From JAAZZY01 sp964612505 (lineage in GTDB: Bacteria > Chlamydiota > Chlamydiia > Chlamydiales > JAAZZY01), in contig CAZTEX010000010.1 in NCBI GenBank assembly GCA_964612505.1, positions 1 through 64,000 on the forward strand: a stretch of 64,000 bases of DNA, read 5' to 3'. Positions 10,138 to 19,527 of this stretch are shown here, piece by piece. The notes beneath the pieces are model-generated. The model had not been told where the DNA came from and did not search any database. It saw only the letters and a list, made by a program, of their open reading frames with translations. The position numbers and the translations under genes are program-made. The number at the start of each line of letters is the position of its first letter. Position 1 is the first letter of the stretch.

Positions 10138-13100
10138 ATGAATATGACTACAAATGATAAAGAAAAATCTCCCGTACAATTATCTCCTTTGAAACAAGCT
10201 TTATATATTATTGAAAAATTAGAGAATAAACTTCTTGTAAATGAACAGGAGAAAAAAGAGCCCATTGCCATTATTGGCATGGCCTGTCGGTTTCCAGGAG
10301 GTGCTGATAACCCGGAGAAATATTGGAAAGTATTGCAACAAGCAACGGATGTCATAAAAGAAGTCCCCTCCGATAGATGGGATGTCGATGCTTATTATCA
10401 TGCTGAGCCCAATGCACATGGAAAAATGTATACTCGCTCTGCTGGATTTGTTGAACAGGTGAATCAATTTGATGCTCAGTTTTTTGGGATTTCTCCTCGA
10501 GAAGCAAAACAATTAGATCCTCAACAGAGGGTATTGTTGGAAGTAGCTTGGGAAGCTCTTGAGTCTTCGGGTCAACTCATTAGTGAGTTAAGTGAGAGTC
10601 AAACAGGAGTTTATATTGGCATATCTACTCATGACTATACTCGAAAAATAGATCTAGATAACTCATTGAATGGAATAGATGCTTATTTCGCCACAGGAAA
10701 TTCTTTAAATGCTGCAGCGGGTCGTTTAGCTTATTTTTTTGGGTTTCAAGGTCCCGCAATGGCAATAGATACTGCATGTTCGTCATCTTTAGTAGGGTTA
10801 CATCTTGCTTGCCAAAGTTTGAGAAACAAAGAATGCAATATGGCATTAACTGGAGGGGTAAATCTGATTTTATCTCCTGATAATTCGATAGCATTATCTC
10901 ACATTCATGCACTTTCTCCCACTAATAGCTGTAAGGCTTTTGATAAAAAAGCTGATGGCTATGTTCGAGGTGAGGGATGTGGAGTTGTCATCCTTAAACG
11001 ACTTTCAGATGCTTTAAAAGATAATGATAATATTTTAGCATTAATATTAGGCTCCGCTGTGAACCAAGATGGTCATAGCAGTGGGTTAACGGTGCCCAAC
11101 GGAGTTTCTCAACAAAAATTGATTAAACAAGCTTTGCTGAATGCTCAAATATCATCCGAAAGGATCGATTATGTTGAAGCTCATGGAACTGGTACTTCTC
11201 TGGGCGATCCTATTGAGGCCGTGGCCCTGGGAAACATATTTAAAGAAAATCTACCCAATCGACCAATTTATATTGGCACTGCTAAAGCAAATATTGGTCA
11301 TTTGGAAGCGGCGGCTGGAATCGCCGGATTAATAAAAGTCATTCTGTCTTTGAAAAATCAAACCATCCCTGCACAACTTAATTTCAAAGAGCCCAATCCT
11401 TATATCCCTTGGGATAAATTGCCGATCAAAGTGCCTACAGAACAGACAGCTTGGTTAAAAAAAGAAAAACTTCGCTATGCTGGTGTTAGTGGTTTTGGTT
11501 TTACTGGCACAAATGCTCATCTTGTTGTAAGTGAAGCACCAGAACGCTCAAATACAGCAAAAAAAAACAGTGATTTTCGGTCTATTTATCCATTAGTGAT
11601 TTCAGGAAAAGTACCAAAAGCATTACAAGAAAATGTGAAAAGATTCAAAGACTATTTGAAGACAGATTTAGATCATTCAATTGAAGACATCTGCTATACT
11701 GCAAGTGTTTGTCGTGATCATTTTCGGTATCGCTTGGCCATCATTGGAAAGACAAAAGAAGCATTGTATTTGGAGTTAGATAAGTTTTTAAGGCAAGAGG
11801 ACTCTGTTAATGTATTTTCAATACAAAAACAAAAGCATCAGAACTCAAAGATAGCATTTGTTTTTACTGGGCACCAAGCACAATCTGTAAGCAAAGGGCG
11901 ACAACTATATGAGAATCATTCGCTGTGTCGAGAAATTGTTGATAACGCTAATGCTTGGTTGATAGCTCAAGGCCAATTGAGCGTGATTGATCTATTATAT
12001 CCTGAATTATCAAATAATCAATTAATCAATGAAATCCTCTCCATTATTCCTGCAGTATTTGTATTAGAATATGCTTTGAGCGCTTTATGGAAATCATGGG
12101 GTATTGAACCAGAAGTGGTAATGGGTAATGGGATAGGAGAGTACGTTGCTGCTTGTGTAGCGGGAGTCTTTTGTCTTGAAGAGGGCTTGAAATTGATTAT
12201 TGCAAGAACTAAATCGATGCATCAATTATCTACACAAAATGAGAATGAAATCAACGAGCAAGAATTTGAAAAAATAGCAGAAAAAATTGATTATAAAAAA
12301 CCTACATTGCAAATTATCACAAATGACACTGGAGCGATATTAGATCAAGCATTCAACTCTAAATACTGGCTTGGACATCGTTTGGAATCGCTGAAACCTC
12401 CTTTTAGTCTGCAGATATTACAGGAGATAGGTGTTAATGTTATTATTGAGATAGGTCCAGATCAAATATGTTTACCTTTTGAAACCCCTACATTAATAAA
12501 TGAAGAATTGTTGTATATCAACAGCTGGCCATCAGAGCATGAAAATGAGAAGCGACTTACAGAGAGTTTATGTAGATTGTATGTTGCTGGCTTATCAATA
12601 AATTGGAAAGGATATCATGAGGTTAGTTCTTATAGAAAATTGACATTGCCTACGTATGCTTTTCAAAGAGAGGAATTTTGGCCTGAACCTCAAATTAACA
12701 TCCGCAATAATGTTCTTATCCATTTGAATTCAAATGAGAGATCAACTGATCATCCTTTATTAGGAAAAAGGTTGCCTTTATCGCATTCGGAAGACATTTA
12801 TTTTGAAAGCCACCTCAGTGCATTATCACCTGTTTTTCTAAAAGATCATCGCTTATTTAATACGATTGTTGTGCCTGCAGCTTCCCACATCTCTGCACTA
12901 TTGCTAGCTATGGAACAAGCGATTCCTTCAAGTAATTATTTTTTTGAAGATCTATTCTTTCCCGAAGCTTTAGTTATTTCTGACCAAGATATCTGTTTGG
13001 CACAGTTTGTCATTACTCACGAAAATCAAACACATCGTTCTTTACAAGTTAAGAGCTTGAAAAAAAATGACGATCCTTATGATTTGAATTCATGGCAATC

Positions 13101-15582
13101 ACATGCAGTAGGTAAATTCATCTTAGACCTTTCACATAATTATAAAAGTTTACCTTTAGAGAACACTCATTCAAGGCTAATTCAAAATGGACAGAGATGG
13201 GATCATGATGAAATCTATTCAACATTTTGGGAAATGGGCTATACATTAGGAAAAGCATTTCGTTGGATAGAATCTGTTTGGTTATTAGAAAATCAATTGC
13301 TCTGTAAACTTAAGGCTCCAATTCAAGCGTCTGAAGTAAATGAATATATCATTCATCCCGGATTATTGGACTCCTGTTTTCAACTCCTAGCATGTTGTAA
13401 GCTCAATGAAGTTGACAAAAGTGCTCAACATTTTTATCTCCCTTTCTCAATTAAAACTGCTCGATTCTATAAAAATTGTGCTAGTTCATCGCAGTTTTGG
13501 TGCTATATGCAAGTGCAATCGTCATTACTAATCGATCAACCTCAATTAACTACAGACTTTCAGTTGTATGATGAAAACAATGAGCTTGTTGCTGAAATTA
13601 TTGGTTTCCAAGCACGAAAAGCCGAGTCAAAAACATTACTTCTAAATTCTCAGCAAGAGATGAGTCGTGATTTGTATCAAATGATCTGGTCAGTTCAACC
13701 GAACAAAATTAAGGATCAAGTTGTACTCACATTAAAAACTAAGGTTTGGCTCATATTTGTAGATAATGTTGAATTATCTGTTGAATTGTCAAAACAATTA
13801 GAAAAGCTTAATATTCATTGCGTTTTCGTGTTTCCTAATAATCTATATCAGCAATCATTTGAGAATGAAAAACAATATTTTTATATCAATCCTGATGACC
13901 AGACTCATTTTCAGCAATTAATTTACGATGCATTTTTGAAGAAAGGTATTGAGTGTCAAAATGTGATATTCTTGTGGTCTTTAGAAAAACAGAATGAAGA
14001 ATCTGTAATCAATGCTGAATTGCTGATCCAATCGCAGAAGATCGGTTGTATGAGTGTAATATATCTTGTTAAAACTCTAGTGATATCAACTTGGAAAGAA
14101 ATCCCACAGCTTTGGTTATTCACTTGCAGCTGTCAGAGAATAGGCGAATTCAATACTAAAATTAATTTAAAATTTGCCTCTTTATGGGGATTAAGAAATG
14201 TAATAGCTACAGAACATCCAGAATTACGCTGTGTTTGTATTGATTTAGATTCTTCAGAATATGATGTTCACATGATTGTCAATGCATTGCTACTGCCAGA
14301 TGGGGAAACGCACATTGCATTTCGCAATAATCTTCGTTATGTAGCTAGGTTGGAACAATTTTCTGAAAACTCTCAATTCAATAAAAAACTGCATATAGAT
14401 AAAAACGCAAGTTATCTTATCACAGGGGGGTTCGGTGGGATAGGTTTGCAGATTGCCCAATGGTTATTTGAGCGGGGAGTACGAAATTTAATTTTGATTG
14501 GGAGATCCGATGCGCTCAATGATGCTCATAGAATTTTAATGGAGTTAAAACAAAAAGGAGCTAAATTTTTATTTCTCAAAATTGATGTCTCAGATTTTGA
14601 AAAGTTGACAACAGGATTTGTAGAAATAGAAAAAAAAATGCCTCCTATAAAGGGAGTCATTCATGCGGCAGGTATTTTACAAGATAGCTCTCTAATGAAC
14701 GAAACATGGGAAAATTTTTATCAAGTAATAGCTCCTAAAATTTTAGGTAGCTATCACATACATTTATTAACTCAACAAATGGAGTTAGATTTTTTTATTT
14801 GTTTTTCTTCTATCGCAGCGATTCTGGGATCTCAAGGGCAAGGAGCTTATTCAGCAGCAAACATGTTTTTAGATGCACTGATCTCCTACAGACGCGAATT
14901 AGGATTACATGGTCTTAGTATTGATTGGGGCTTGTGGTCTGAAGTGGGTATGGCAACAAAACTTATAAATAAGCAGAAAGAAAGACTGAAAGATTTTGGA
15001 TTGGGCTTTATTGCGCCTCATTTTGGTTTGAAAATTTTAGAAAACTCTATAAAAAATAACACCGATCAACTGATTGTAATGCCTATAGATTGGTCAAAGT
15101 TTTTGAAACATTTTAATGGAAATGTCCCCATTTTGTTTAATTCCCAAAAACAATTGAGTCAAATCCCCACAACAATTCCCGCCACTTTGGTTACGCAGCT
15201 AGAAAACATTCCATATGAAGAGCGTCACAGCTTTTTACTAAAGAGTCTATGTTCTATGCTTGCAGACATTTTACAATTACCTTCTGGAACATTAGTTGAT
15301 GTTAAGCAGGGTTTTTTTGATCTGGGTTTAGACTCATTAATGGCTTTAGAATTAAAAGGAAAAATTGAGTATGAATTGGGAATCGTGCTTCCTTCTACAA
15401 TCATATTCAATTACCCAAACATACTTGAGCTTGTCGATCATTTGATGAAAAAAATAACTTCAACAAATTTATTCACTAATAATGCAATAAATACAAAAGA
15501 TGATTTGGGTACATCTTCCTCCGAGATAGAGCAACTATCAAACGATGAAATAAAAAAATTGCTACTAGAGAAATTAAAATAG
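10138..15582 (+). CDS. Type I PKS module (KS-AT-DH-KR-ACP) with a vestigial acyltransferase
   Basis: This 1814-aa module starts with a short helical N-terminus (docking-like), then a ketosynthase with the intact triad Cys214, His349 and His388. The AT-like region (about 571-800) is abnormal. The GHSxG elbow reads GNGIG, so Gly665 replaces the nucleophile Ser, and about 70 residues are missing between this site and the C-terminal part compared with the neighbouring PKS, including the HAFH segment. The dehydratase has His904 (LKDHRLF, with Asn in place of the usual Gly of HxxxGxxxxP) and Asp1078 (HPGLLDSCFQ). The ketoreductase has TGGFGGIG (from 1429) and Ser1558/Tyr1571. The ACP has GLDS (Ser1733). 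The expected product is an alpha,beta-unsaturated chain if the ACP is loaded by the AT of the previous protein or by a free malonyltransferase. Confidence 0.9.
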   Translation: MNMTTNDKEKSPVQLSPLKQALYIIEKLENKLLVNEQEKKEPIAIIGMACRFPGGADNPEKYWKVLQQATDVIKEVPSDRWDVDAYYHAEPNAHGKMYTRSAGFVEQVNQFDAQFFGISPREAKQLDPQQRVLLEVAWEALESSGQLISELSESQTGVYIGISTHDYTRKIDLDNSLNGIDAYFATGNSLNAAAGRLAYFFGFQGPAMAIDTACSSSLVGLHLACQSLRNKECNMALTGGVNLILSPDNSIALSHIHALSPTNSCKAFDKKADGYVRGEGCGVVILKRLSDALKDNDNILALILGSAVNQDGHSSGLTVPNGVSQQKLIKQALLNAQISSERIDYVEAHGTGTSLGDPIEAVALGNIFKENLPNRPIYIGTAKANIGHLEAAAGIAGLIKVILSLKNQTIPAQLNFKEPNPYIPWDKLPIKVPTEQTAWLKKEKLRYAGVSGFGFTGTNAHLVVSEAPERSNTAKKNSDFRSIYPLVISGKVPKALQENVKRFKDYLKTDLDHSIEDICYTASVCRDHFRYRLAIIGKTKEALYLELDKFLRQEDSVNVFSIQKQKHQNSKIAFVFTGHQAQSVSKGRQLYENHSLCREIVDNANAWLIAQGQLSVIDLLYPELSNNQLINEILSIIPAVFVLEYALSALWKSWGIEPEVVMGNGIGEYVAACVAGVFCLEEGLKLIIARTKSMHQLSTQNENEINEQEFEKIAEKIDYKKPTLQIITNDTGAILDQAFNSKYWLGHRLESLKPPFSLQILQEIGVNVIIEIGPDQICLPFETPTLINEELLYINSWPSEHENEKRLTESLCRLYVAGLSINWKGYHEVSSYRKLTLPTYAFQREEFWPEPQINIRNNVLIHLNSNERSTDHPLLGKRLPLSHSEDIYFESHLSALSPVFLKDHRLFNTIVVPAASHISALLLAMEQAIPSSNYFFEDLFFPEALVISDQDICLAQFVITHENQTHRSLQVKSLKKNDDPYDLNSWQSHAVGKFILDLSHNYKSLPLENTHSRLIQNGQRWDHDEIYSTFWEMGYTLGKAFRWIESVWLLENQLLCKLKAPIQASEVNEYIIHPGLLDSCFQLLACCKLNEVDKSAQHFYLPFSIKTARFYKNCASSSQFWCYMQVQSSLLIDQPQLTTDFQLYDENNELVAEIIGFQARKAESKTLLLNSQQEMSRDLYQMIWSVQPNKIKDQVVLTLKTKVWLIFVDNVELSVELSKQLEKLNIHCVFVFPNNLYQQSFENEKQYFYINPDDQTHFQQLIYDAFLKKGIECQNVIFLWSLEKQNEESVINAELLIQSQKIGCMSVIYLVKTLVISTWKEIPQLWLFTCSCQRIGEFNTKINLKFASLWGLRNVIATEHPELRCVCIDLDSSEYDVHMIVNALLLPDGETHIAFRNNLRYVARLEQFSENSQFNKKLHIDKNASYLITGGFGGIGLQIAQWLFERGVRNLILIGRSDALNDAHRILMELKQKGAKFLFLKIDVSDFEKLTTGFVEIEKKMPPIKGVIHAAGILQDSSLMNETWENFYQVIAPKILGSYHIHLLTQQMELDFFICFSSIAAILGSQGQGAYSAANMFLDALISYRRELGLHGLSIDWGLWSEVGMATKLINKQKERLKDFGLGFIAPHFGLKILENSIKNNTDQLIVMPIDWSKFLKHFNGNVPILFNSQKQLSQIPTTIPATLVTQLENIPYEERHSFLLKSLCSMLADILQLPSGTLVDVKQGFFDLGLDSLMALELKGKIEYELGIVLPSTIIFNYPNILELVDHLMKKITSTNLFTNNAINTKDDLGTSSSEIEQLSNDEIKKLLLEKLK

Positions 15583-15622
15583 TTATGCAATTTAAAAACT
15601 CTCAAGTGAATCCATTTTTTTA

Positions 15623-15642
15623 CCATAATTTGAGAATTATGG
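15623..15642 (+). terminator. Perfect 8-bp hairpin between PKS and PPTase genes
   Basis: CCATAATT and AATTATGG pair perfectly around a TGAG loop, 40 bases after the PKS stop. It is followed by a weak T-rich stretch. It could be a weak terminator or an mRNA processing/stability element inside the operon; the stem is AT-rich, so confidence is low. Confidence 0.3.
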
Positions 15643-15683
15643 ATCCTTTTGTGCTTGTGACAAATAAAAAGTATGGAAGATGA

Positions 15684-16463
15684 ATGGCCAGCCTTTTTTT
15701 CAATAATAAAGAGATCCATTTATGGATAACTAATCACTTTAGTCACGAAGAAAAATATCTAGCATACCGAGAATTTCTTACAGAAGATGAGAAACAGAGA
15801 GAAAGGCAATTTGTGACTGATTCTTTGAGAAAACGCTTTGTTATATCGCGCGCAATTTTACGAATGTTTTTGCAATATTATCTGCTTGAGCCCAATGCGG
15901 CCATTGAACTTTTTTACGGGAAACAAGGTAAACCATCATTAGTAGATACAGCTACTGGCTTAGAATTTAACTTATCTCATTCTCAAGATATCATTATTTA
16001 CGGTTTTGCTCGAGGATTTCCGATCGGCGTAGATATCGAATATATAAACCCCAATCTTCTCAAAAATAATCTGGAAAATATGGTTCTTTCAACATCTGAA
16101 ATAGCTCGCTTTCATCAATTAGATCAAAATCAAAAAATCATGGCCTTTTATCGAGCCTGGACGCGCAAAGAAGCGGTCCTCAAGGCTACAGGAGTAGGTT
16201 TATTGAAGTCTTTACAAGACATTGAAGTGACGTTTACAAGTTTTGAAAAGCCCCAAGTTACCAGTATTGATGGGGGTGTCGCTCAAGCAGCTCTTTGGTC
16301 AATTCATAATATTGAAAAAATCCCTGGCTATTGCGGGGCAATTGCCGCTAATGCACATATAGAAAACATGAAGATTCATTATCATTACGTAGATGACAAA
16401 CAACTCAAAAGCTGCACAGATTTTATTGACTATTTATGCAAATATGGCAATCCTCGAGGCTAA
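15684..16463 (+). CDS. Sfp-type 4'-phosphopantetheinyl transferase
   Basis: This protein (259 aa) attaches the phosphopantetheine arm of CoA to carrier-protein serines. The family Mg-binding motif is seen as GVDIEYI (Asp117, Glu119), and the second motif as WTRKEAVLKATG (Trp159, Lys162, Glu163); FNLSHS upstream is the usual substrate-contact strand. At about 260 residues it belongs to the Sfp/EntD-like class, which modifies secondary-metabolite carrier proteins, rather than the small AcpS class. Its place directly after the PKS genes indicates that it primes the two PKSs and the NRPS encoded here. The ATG is preceded by GGAAGA at a suitable distance. Confidence 0.92.
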   Translation: MASLFFNNKEIHLWITNHFSHEEKYLAYREFLTEDEKQRERQFVTDSLRKRFVISRAILRMFLQYYLLEPNAAIELFYGKQGKPSLVDTATGLEFNLSHSQDIIIYGFARGFPIGVDIEYINPNLLKNNLENMVLSTSEIARFHQLDQNQKIMAFYRAWTRKEAVLKATGVGLLKSLQDIEVTFTSFEKPQVTSIDGGVAQAALWSIHNIEKIPGYCGAIAANAHIENMKIHYHYVDDKQLKSCTDFIDYLCKYGNPRG

Positions 16464-16483
16464 AAATATTAAATGAGGCATAA

Positions 16484-17419
16484 ATGAGTATTAAAATTAA
16501 GCAGTTTAAAAGTATTTTAAATATTCTTTTGTCCAAAGAATACGTTAATTTTATTCTTAATAGTTTTGTTCGTTCTGCTGGGTTAAGTAAAGATAAAATA
16601 GGGGATTATACTCTATTAGGAGATGACGTAGTGCCTGGCTTGAATGGAAAATTTAAAGACCCCAATAAGTCTTTGTGGTTTAATTTGGGGTATTGGAAAG
16701 ATGCAAAAACTTACCCTGATGCTTGTGCAGCTTTAGCAAGATATGTTGGGCAAAAAGCCTGTTTGAAAGCTCAAGATGAAGTTTTAGATGTTGGATTTGG
16801 TTATGCAGAACAAGATATACTTTGGCATAATGAATTTGGTGTCCAAAAAATTGTTGGAGTTAATATCACCCAAATGCAAGTTGAAGTTGCTAAAAAGCGC
16901 ATTCAAAAACTAAACCTTTCCGACAAAATAGAATTACATGTTGGTTCAGCTACAGACTTAACCTTTGCAGATAATTCATTTGATAAAATAATTGCACTTG
17001 ATTGCGCCTATCATTTTAATACTAGAGAAAAGTTTCTTAATAAAGCCTTTCAACTTCTAAAGAAGGATGGAATATTAGTTACTACGGATGTGCTACCTCA
17101 ATCTCAAACAAGCTTTAAAGGATTATTGAAAAGAATTAATAGAAAGATAATGCAAATTCCAGAAGCAAATATGTACGACAAAGAGGAGTATATAAAAAAA
17201 TTAGAAAACATAGGTTTCAATAATATTGAATTTTCATCGATTAAGAATTATGTTTTCCCAGGAATGTTTAAATATACTGCACAAAGATCTGCTGGCAAAA
17301 AACTAGAAGAAGCAACCATTGAACTATCCCCTAAAGATATTAATGATTGCGCGGGGATAGAGCTTTGGCAAAACTCTGGGATAGGGGATTACGTTGTTTT
17401 TGTAGCACAAAAAACTTAA
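16484..17419 (+). CDS. SAM-dependent class I methyltransferase, likely PKS/NRPS tailoring enzyme
   Basis: The 311-residue protein has motif I (VLDVGFGYAEQD, from about residue 100), a following acidic loop in the SAM site (VGVNITQMQVEVA), and later motifs GSATDLTFADNSFDK and LLKKDGILVTTDVLP. This pattern is typical of the Methyltransf_11 / tocopherol-methyltransferase-like group used for O-, N- or C-methylation of natural products. It starts 20 bases after the PPTase stop with a GAGG ribosome site and is the last gene of the biosynthetic run. The substrate is not evident from sequence; the amine or hydroxyl groups made by the pathway are candidates. Confidence 0.8.
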   Translation: MSIKIKQFKSILNILLSKEYVNFILNSFVRSAGLSKDKIGDYTLLGDDVVPGLNGKFKDPNKSLWFNLGYWKDAKTYPDACAALARYVGQKACLKAQDEVLDVGFGYAEQDILWHNEFGVQKIVGVNITQMQVEVAKKRIQKLNLSDKIELHVGSATDLTFADNSFDKIIALDCAYHFNTREKFLNKAFQLLKKDGILVTTDVLPQSQTSFKGLLKRINRKIMQIPEANMYDKEEYIKKLENIGFNNIEFSSIKNYVFPGMFKYTAQRSAGKKLEEATIELSPKDINDCAGIELWQNSGIGDYVVFVAQKT

Positions 17420-17567
17420 AAGTTAATATTTGTATTTCTTGGACAGAAGAAGCATTAAATAAAAGTACTTTTTATTACAGCATGCATATTTTTAAATATC
17501 TAGTTGTTAAAGCTTTTTACTTAATTTTTAAAGACAATTAATGAACGCTGCTATAAATTTCATGACC

Positions 17568-18533
17568 ATGAAAAAAAGAATCATCGTTATCTTAGCTTTT
17601 GCCTGTTCGGCCCTTTTTGCCCTACCCTATGATGTTTTAATTATTGGGGGAGGTCCAGCAGGACTTACTTCTGGGATTTATGCATCAAGACTGGGCTTAA
17701 AAACCATCGTTGCTGAGGGAAAAGTTTCAGGTGGGCAGCTTGCAAAGACCCATCTTGTCGAAAACTTCCCGGGTTTTACTGAGGGCATTGAAGGATCTGA
17801 TCTGATCTCTAACATGAGAGATCAATCCCTAAAATATGGCGCTGAAATTAAAAGTGAGGATATTACTCGCATTGATTTTAATGTTTATCCTTATCAAGCT
17901 ACCTTGTCCGATGGAGAGCTGATTTTTGCAAAAAGTTTAATTATCGCAACAGGGTCATCGCCTAAACTTTTGGGGTTAGATTCAGAAGAGGCCCTGATGG
18001 GATCAGGCGTCAGCACCTGCGCTGTCTGTGATGCTCCCCTCTATCGAGATAAAAATGTGATTGTTGTAGGAGGAGGAGATAGCGCTTTTGAAGATGCACT
18101 GATTCTTTCACTATTTGCTAAAAAAGTGACCATTATTCATAGAAGCGATCAGTTTCGAGCGGGGGCTATTTTAAAAACAAGAGTCGCTCAAACACCTAAC
18201 ATTGAAATTAAAACATTTCAAGAAGTGGTTAAAATTTTAGATCCTGATAAAAAAGAGGTTGAAGCTGTCGTTATTTATAATAACCAGACTTTTCTGGAAG
18301 AAGAGCTGCCATGCGAAGGTGTTTTTATTGCGATTGGCCAAACCCCCAATACATCTTGGCTTGCAGATAAACTAAAACTAGATGAATATGGAATGATCCA
18401 AAATACCCCAGAAGGGGTCTTTGCAGCAGGAGACGTTGTAGACCAGCGTTATAGACAAGCCATCACTGCTGCAGGATCTGGATGTAGAGCGGCTTTAGAT
18501 GCCTATCATTATTTAAAATGGAGCAAGGAATAA
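17568..18533 (+). CDS. Thioredoxin reductase with N-terminal signal peptide
   Basis: This is a flavoprotein of the low-Mr thioredoxin reductase family: FAD motif LIIGGGPAGLTSGIYASR, the redox pair CAVCD, NADPH motif VVGGGDSAFEDA and the C-terminal FAD motif GVFAAGDV. Cytoplasmic TrxR proteins normally start right at the FAD strand. Here MKKR, a hydrophobic run (IIVILAFACSALFA) and an AxA-like cleavage site come first, so the enzyme looks exported. Alternative ATGs at 17541 and 17562 only lengthen the leader; none has a clear ribosome site. It is one base from the next gene, an exported thioredoxin. Whether NADPH is available where it acts is the open question. Confidence 0.85.
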   Translation: MKKRIIVILAFACSALFALPYDVLIIGGGPAGLTSGIYASRLGLKTIVAEGKVSGGQLAKTHLVENFPGFTEGIEGSDLISNMRDQSLKYGAEIKSEDITRIDFNVYPYQATLSDGELIFAKSLIIATGSSPKLLGLDSEEALMGSGVSTCAVCDAPLYRDKNVIVVGGGDSAFEDALILSLFAKKVTIIHRSDQFRAGAILKTRVAQTPNIEIKTFQEVVKILDPDKKEVEAVVIYNNQTFLEEELPCEGVFIAIGQTPNTSWLADKLKLDEYGMIQNTPEGVFAAGDVVDQRYRQAITAAGSGCRAALDAYHYLKWSKE

Positions 18534-18534
18534 A

Positions 18535-19281
18535 ATGAAAAAAATAATTTGTATGTTAATGCTGCTACCCATGGTAGCCCTCAATGCTGTATCAACAGAG
18601 CATACCAAGGAAATTTTAGATACCATTTTACAAATTGATAAGTACGGAGCCCACGTCGAGGAAATCTTGTCAGCAACAGATTCTACGATGACTAAAGAAG
18701 AATTTTTGGAAAAATTTTTAAATGCGTACTCACAAAATGATTTCCAAGAAAAAATCAAAGAGGCTCTTTACACACAATTCACTACAGAGCAACTAGAAGA
18801 AATCTATTTTTTTATTAAAACCGAGCTATATCAAAAATATAATAAAGAATTTTACAACTTTAATACGAAAGTAGCTCCAGAAATGTTGCAATTGCTACTC
18901 AATACAATTCAAGCTGGGCAACCCAAGCCAACAGAAAATGATTCAGAGATTAAAAATGAATCTATTATTATAGCCAATGAAAGTAATTTCGATGCTCTTT
19001 TAAAAGAACACGATGCTGTCATTGTGGATGTCTATGCGACATGGTGTGGCCCTTGTAAGGCAATCGCTCCAATTCTTCAAGAGCTTTCAGAAGAGTTTAA
19101 GGGAAAATATGCGTTTGTAAAATTGGATGCGGACTTAAATTCAGCTTTGGTTGCTAAACTTAAAGTGAAAAGCTTGCCTACACTTCTTTTTTATAAAGGT
19201 GGAAAAGAAGTGAATCGCAAAGTAGGTTTTGCCAATAAGGATCAATTAATTGGTTTGATGAATTCTAGCTTAAGCAAATAA
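18535..19281 (+). CDS. Exported thioredoxin with N-terminal DUF2059-like domain
   Basis: The 248-aa protein begins with a signal peptide (MKKIICMLMLLPMVALNA). A helical region follows (about 22-125) whose FTTEQLEEIYFFIKTELYQK segment resembles DUF2059. A linker leads into a complete thioredoxin fold from about 145: active site WCGPC with Cys171/Cys174 and the cis-proline strand SLPTLLFYKGG. WCGPC is the reducing-type thioredoxin motif rather than a DsbA-type one. The gene is translationally coupled to the exported thioredoxin reductase (AAGGAATAAA before the ATG), so the two form an extracytoplasmic reducing couple. In chlamydiae the envelope is disulfide cross-linked, a plausible but inferred target. 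Confidence 0.85.
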   Translation: MKKIICMLMLLPMVALNAVSTEHTKEILDTILQIDKYGAHVEEILSATDSTMTKEEFLEKFLNAYSQNDFQEKIKEALYTQFTTEQLEEIYFFIKTELYQKYNKEFYNFNTKVAPEMLQLLLNTIQAGQPKPTENDSEIKNESIIIANESNFDALLKEHDAVIVDVYATWCGPCKAIAPILQELSEEFKGKYAFVKLDADLNSALVAKLKVKSLPTLLFYKGGKEVNRKVGFANKDQLIGLMNSSLSK

Positions 19282-19291
19282 TATATCAGTT

Positions 19292-19321
19292 AGTGCATGG
19301 TTTCACTATAAACCGTGCACT
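19292..19321. terminator. Hairpin between convergent thioredoxin and small-peptide genes
   Basis: Twelve-base arms (AGTGCATGGTTT and AAACCGTGCACT) pair with a single G-T wobble around a 6-base loop. It lies 10 bases after the thioredoxin stop and 50 bases beyond the end of the oppositely oriented peptide gene. The tail is AT-rich but not a clean T run. Confidence 0.55.
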
Positions 19322-19371
19322 ATATATTCAAAATTAGTAAAGCCAAAATGGGCTGCCACAAAGCACGATCT

Positions 19372-19515
19372 TTAGCAACCAACTATATCACAACAGTCTG
19401 AACCTCCACCCGATGATCCATCACAATCAGCTGTGTTCTTTTGAAAGTCTTTCTGAAAATAATCTTCTAATACCGACTTTAATTTATTTTTTATTTTATC
19501 TTTGATTTGCAACAT
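19372..19515 (-). CDS. Small peptide, 47 aa, Cys-rich C-terminal tail (possible RiPP precursor)
   Basis: This ORF starts ATG at 19515 and ends TAA at 19372. The first 30 residues are charged and helical-looking (MLQIKDKIKNKLKSVLEDYF at the start). The last 17 are completely different in composition, CDGSSGGGSDCCDIVGC, with four cysteines, three consecutive glycines and no charge except Asp. A leader-like half followed by a Gly/Ser/Cys core is the usual layout of ribosomally made, post-translationally modified peptides. It begins 12 bases after the stop of the upstream WHxH-motif gene, in the same strand as an ABC exporter. Function is inferred; a short Cys-rich metal-binding protein is the alternative. 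Confidence 0.6.
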   Translation of the reverse strand: MLQIKDKIKNKLKSVLEDYFQKDFQKNTADCDGSSGGGSDCCDIVGC

Positions 19516-19527
19516 ATAATTTACCTA

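Noticed and set aside
17347..17541. Short + strand ORF after the methyltransferase
   Set aside because: It overlaps the methyltransferase end in another frame, with no ribosome site.
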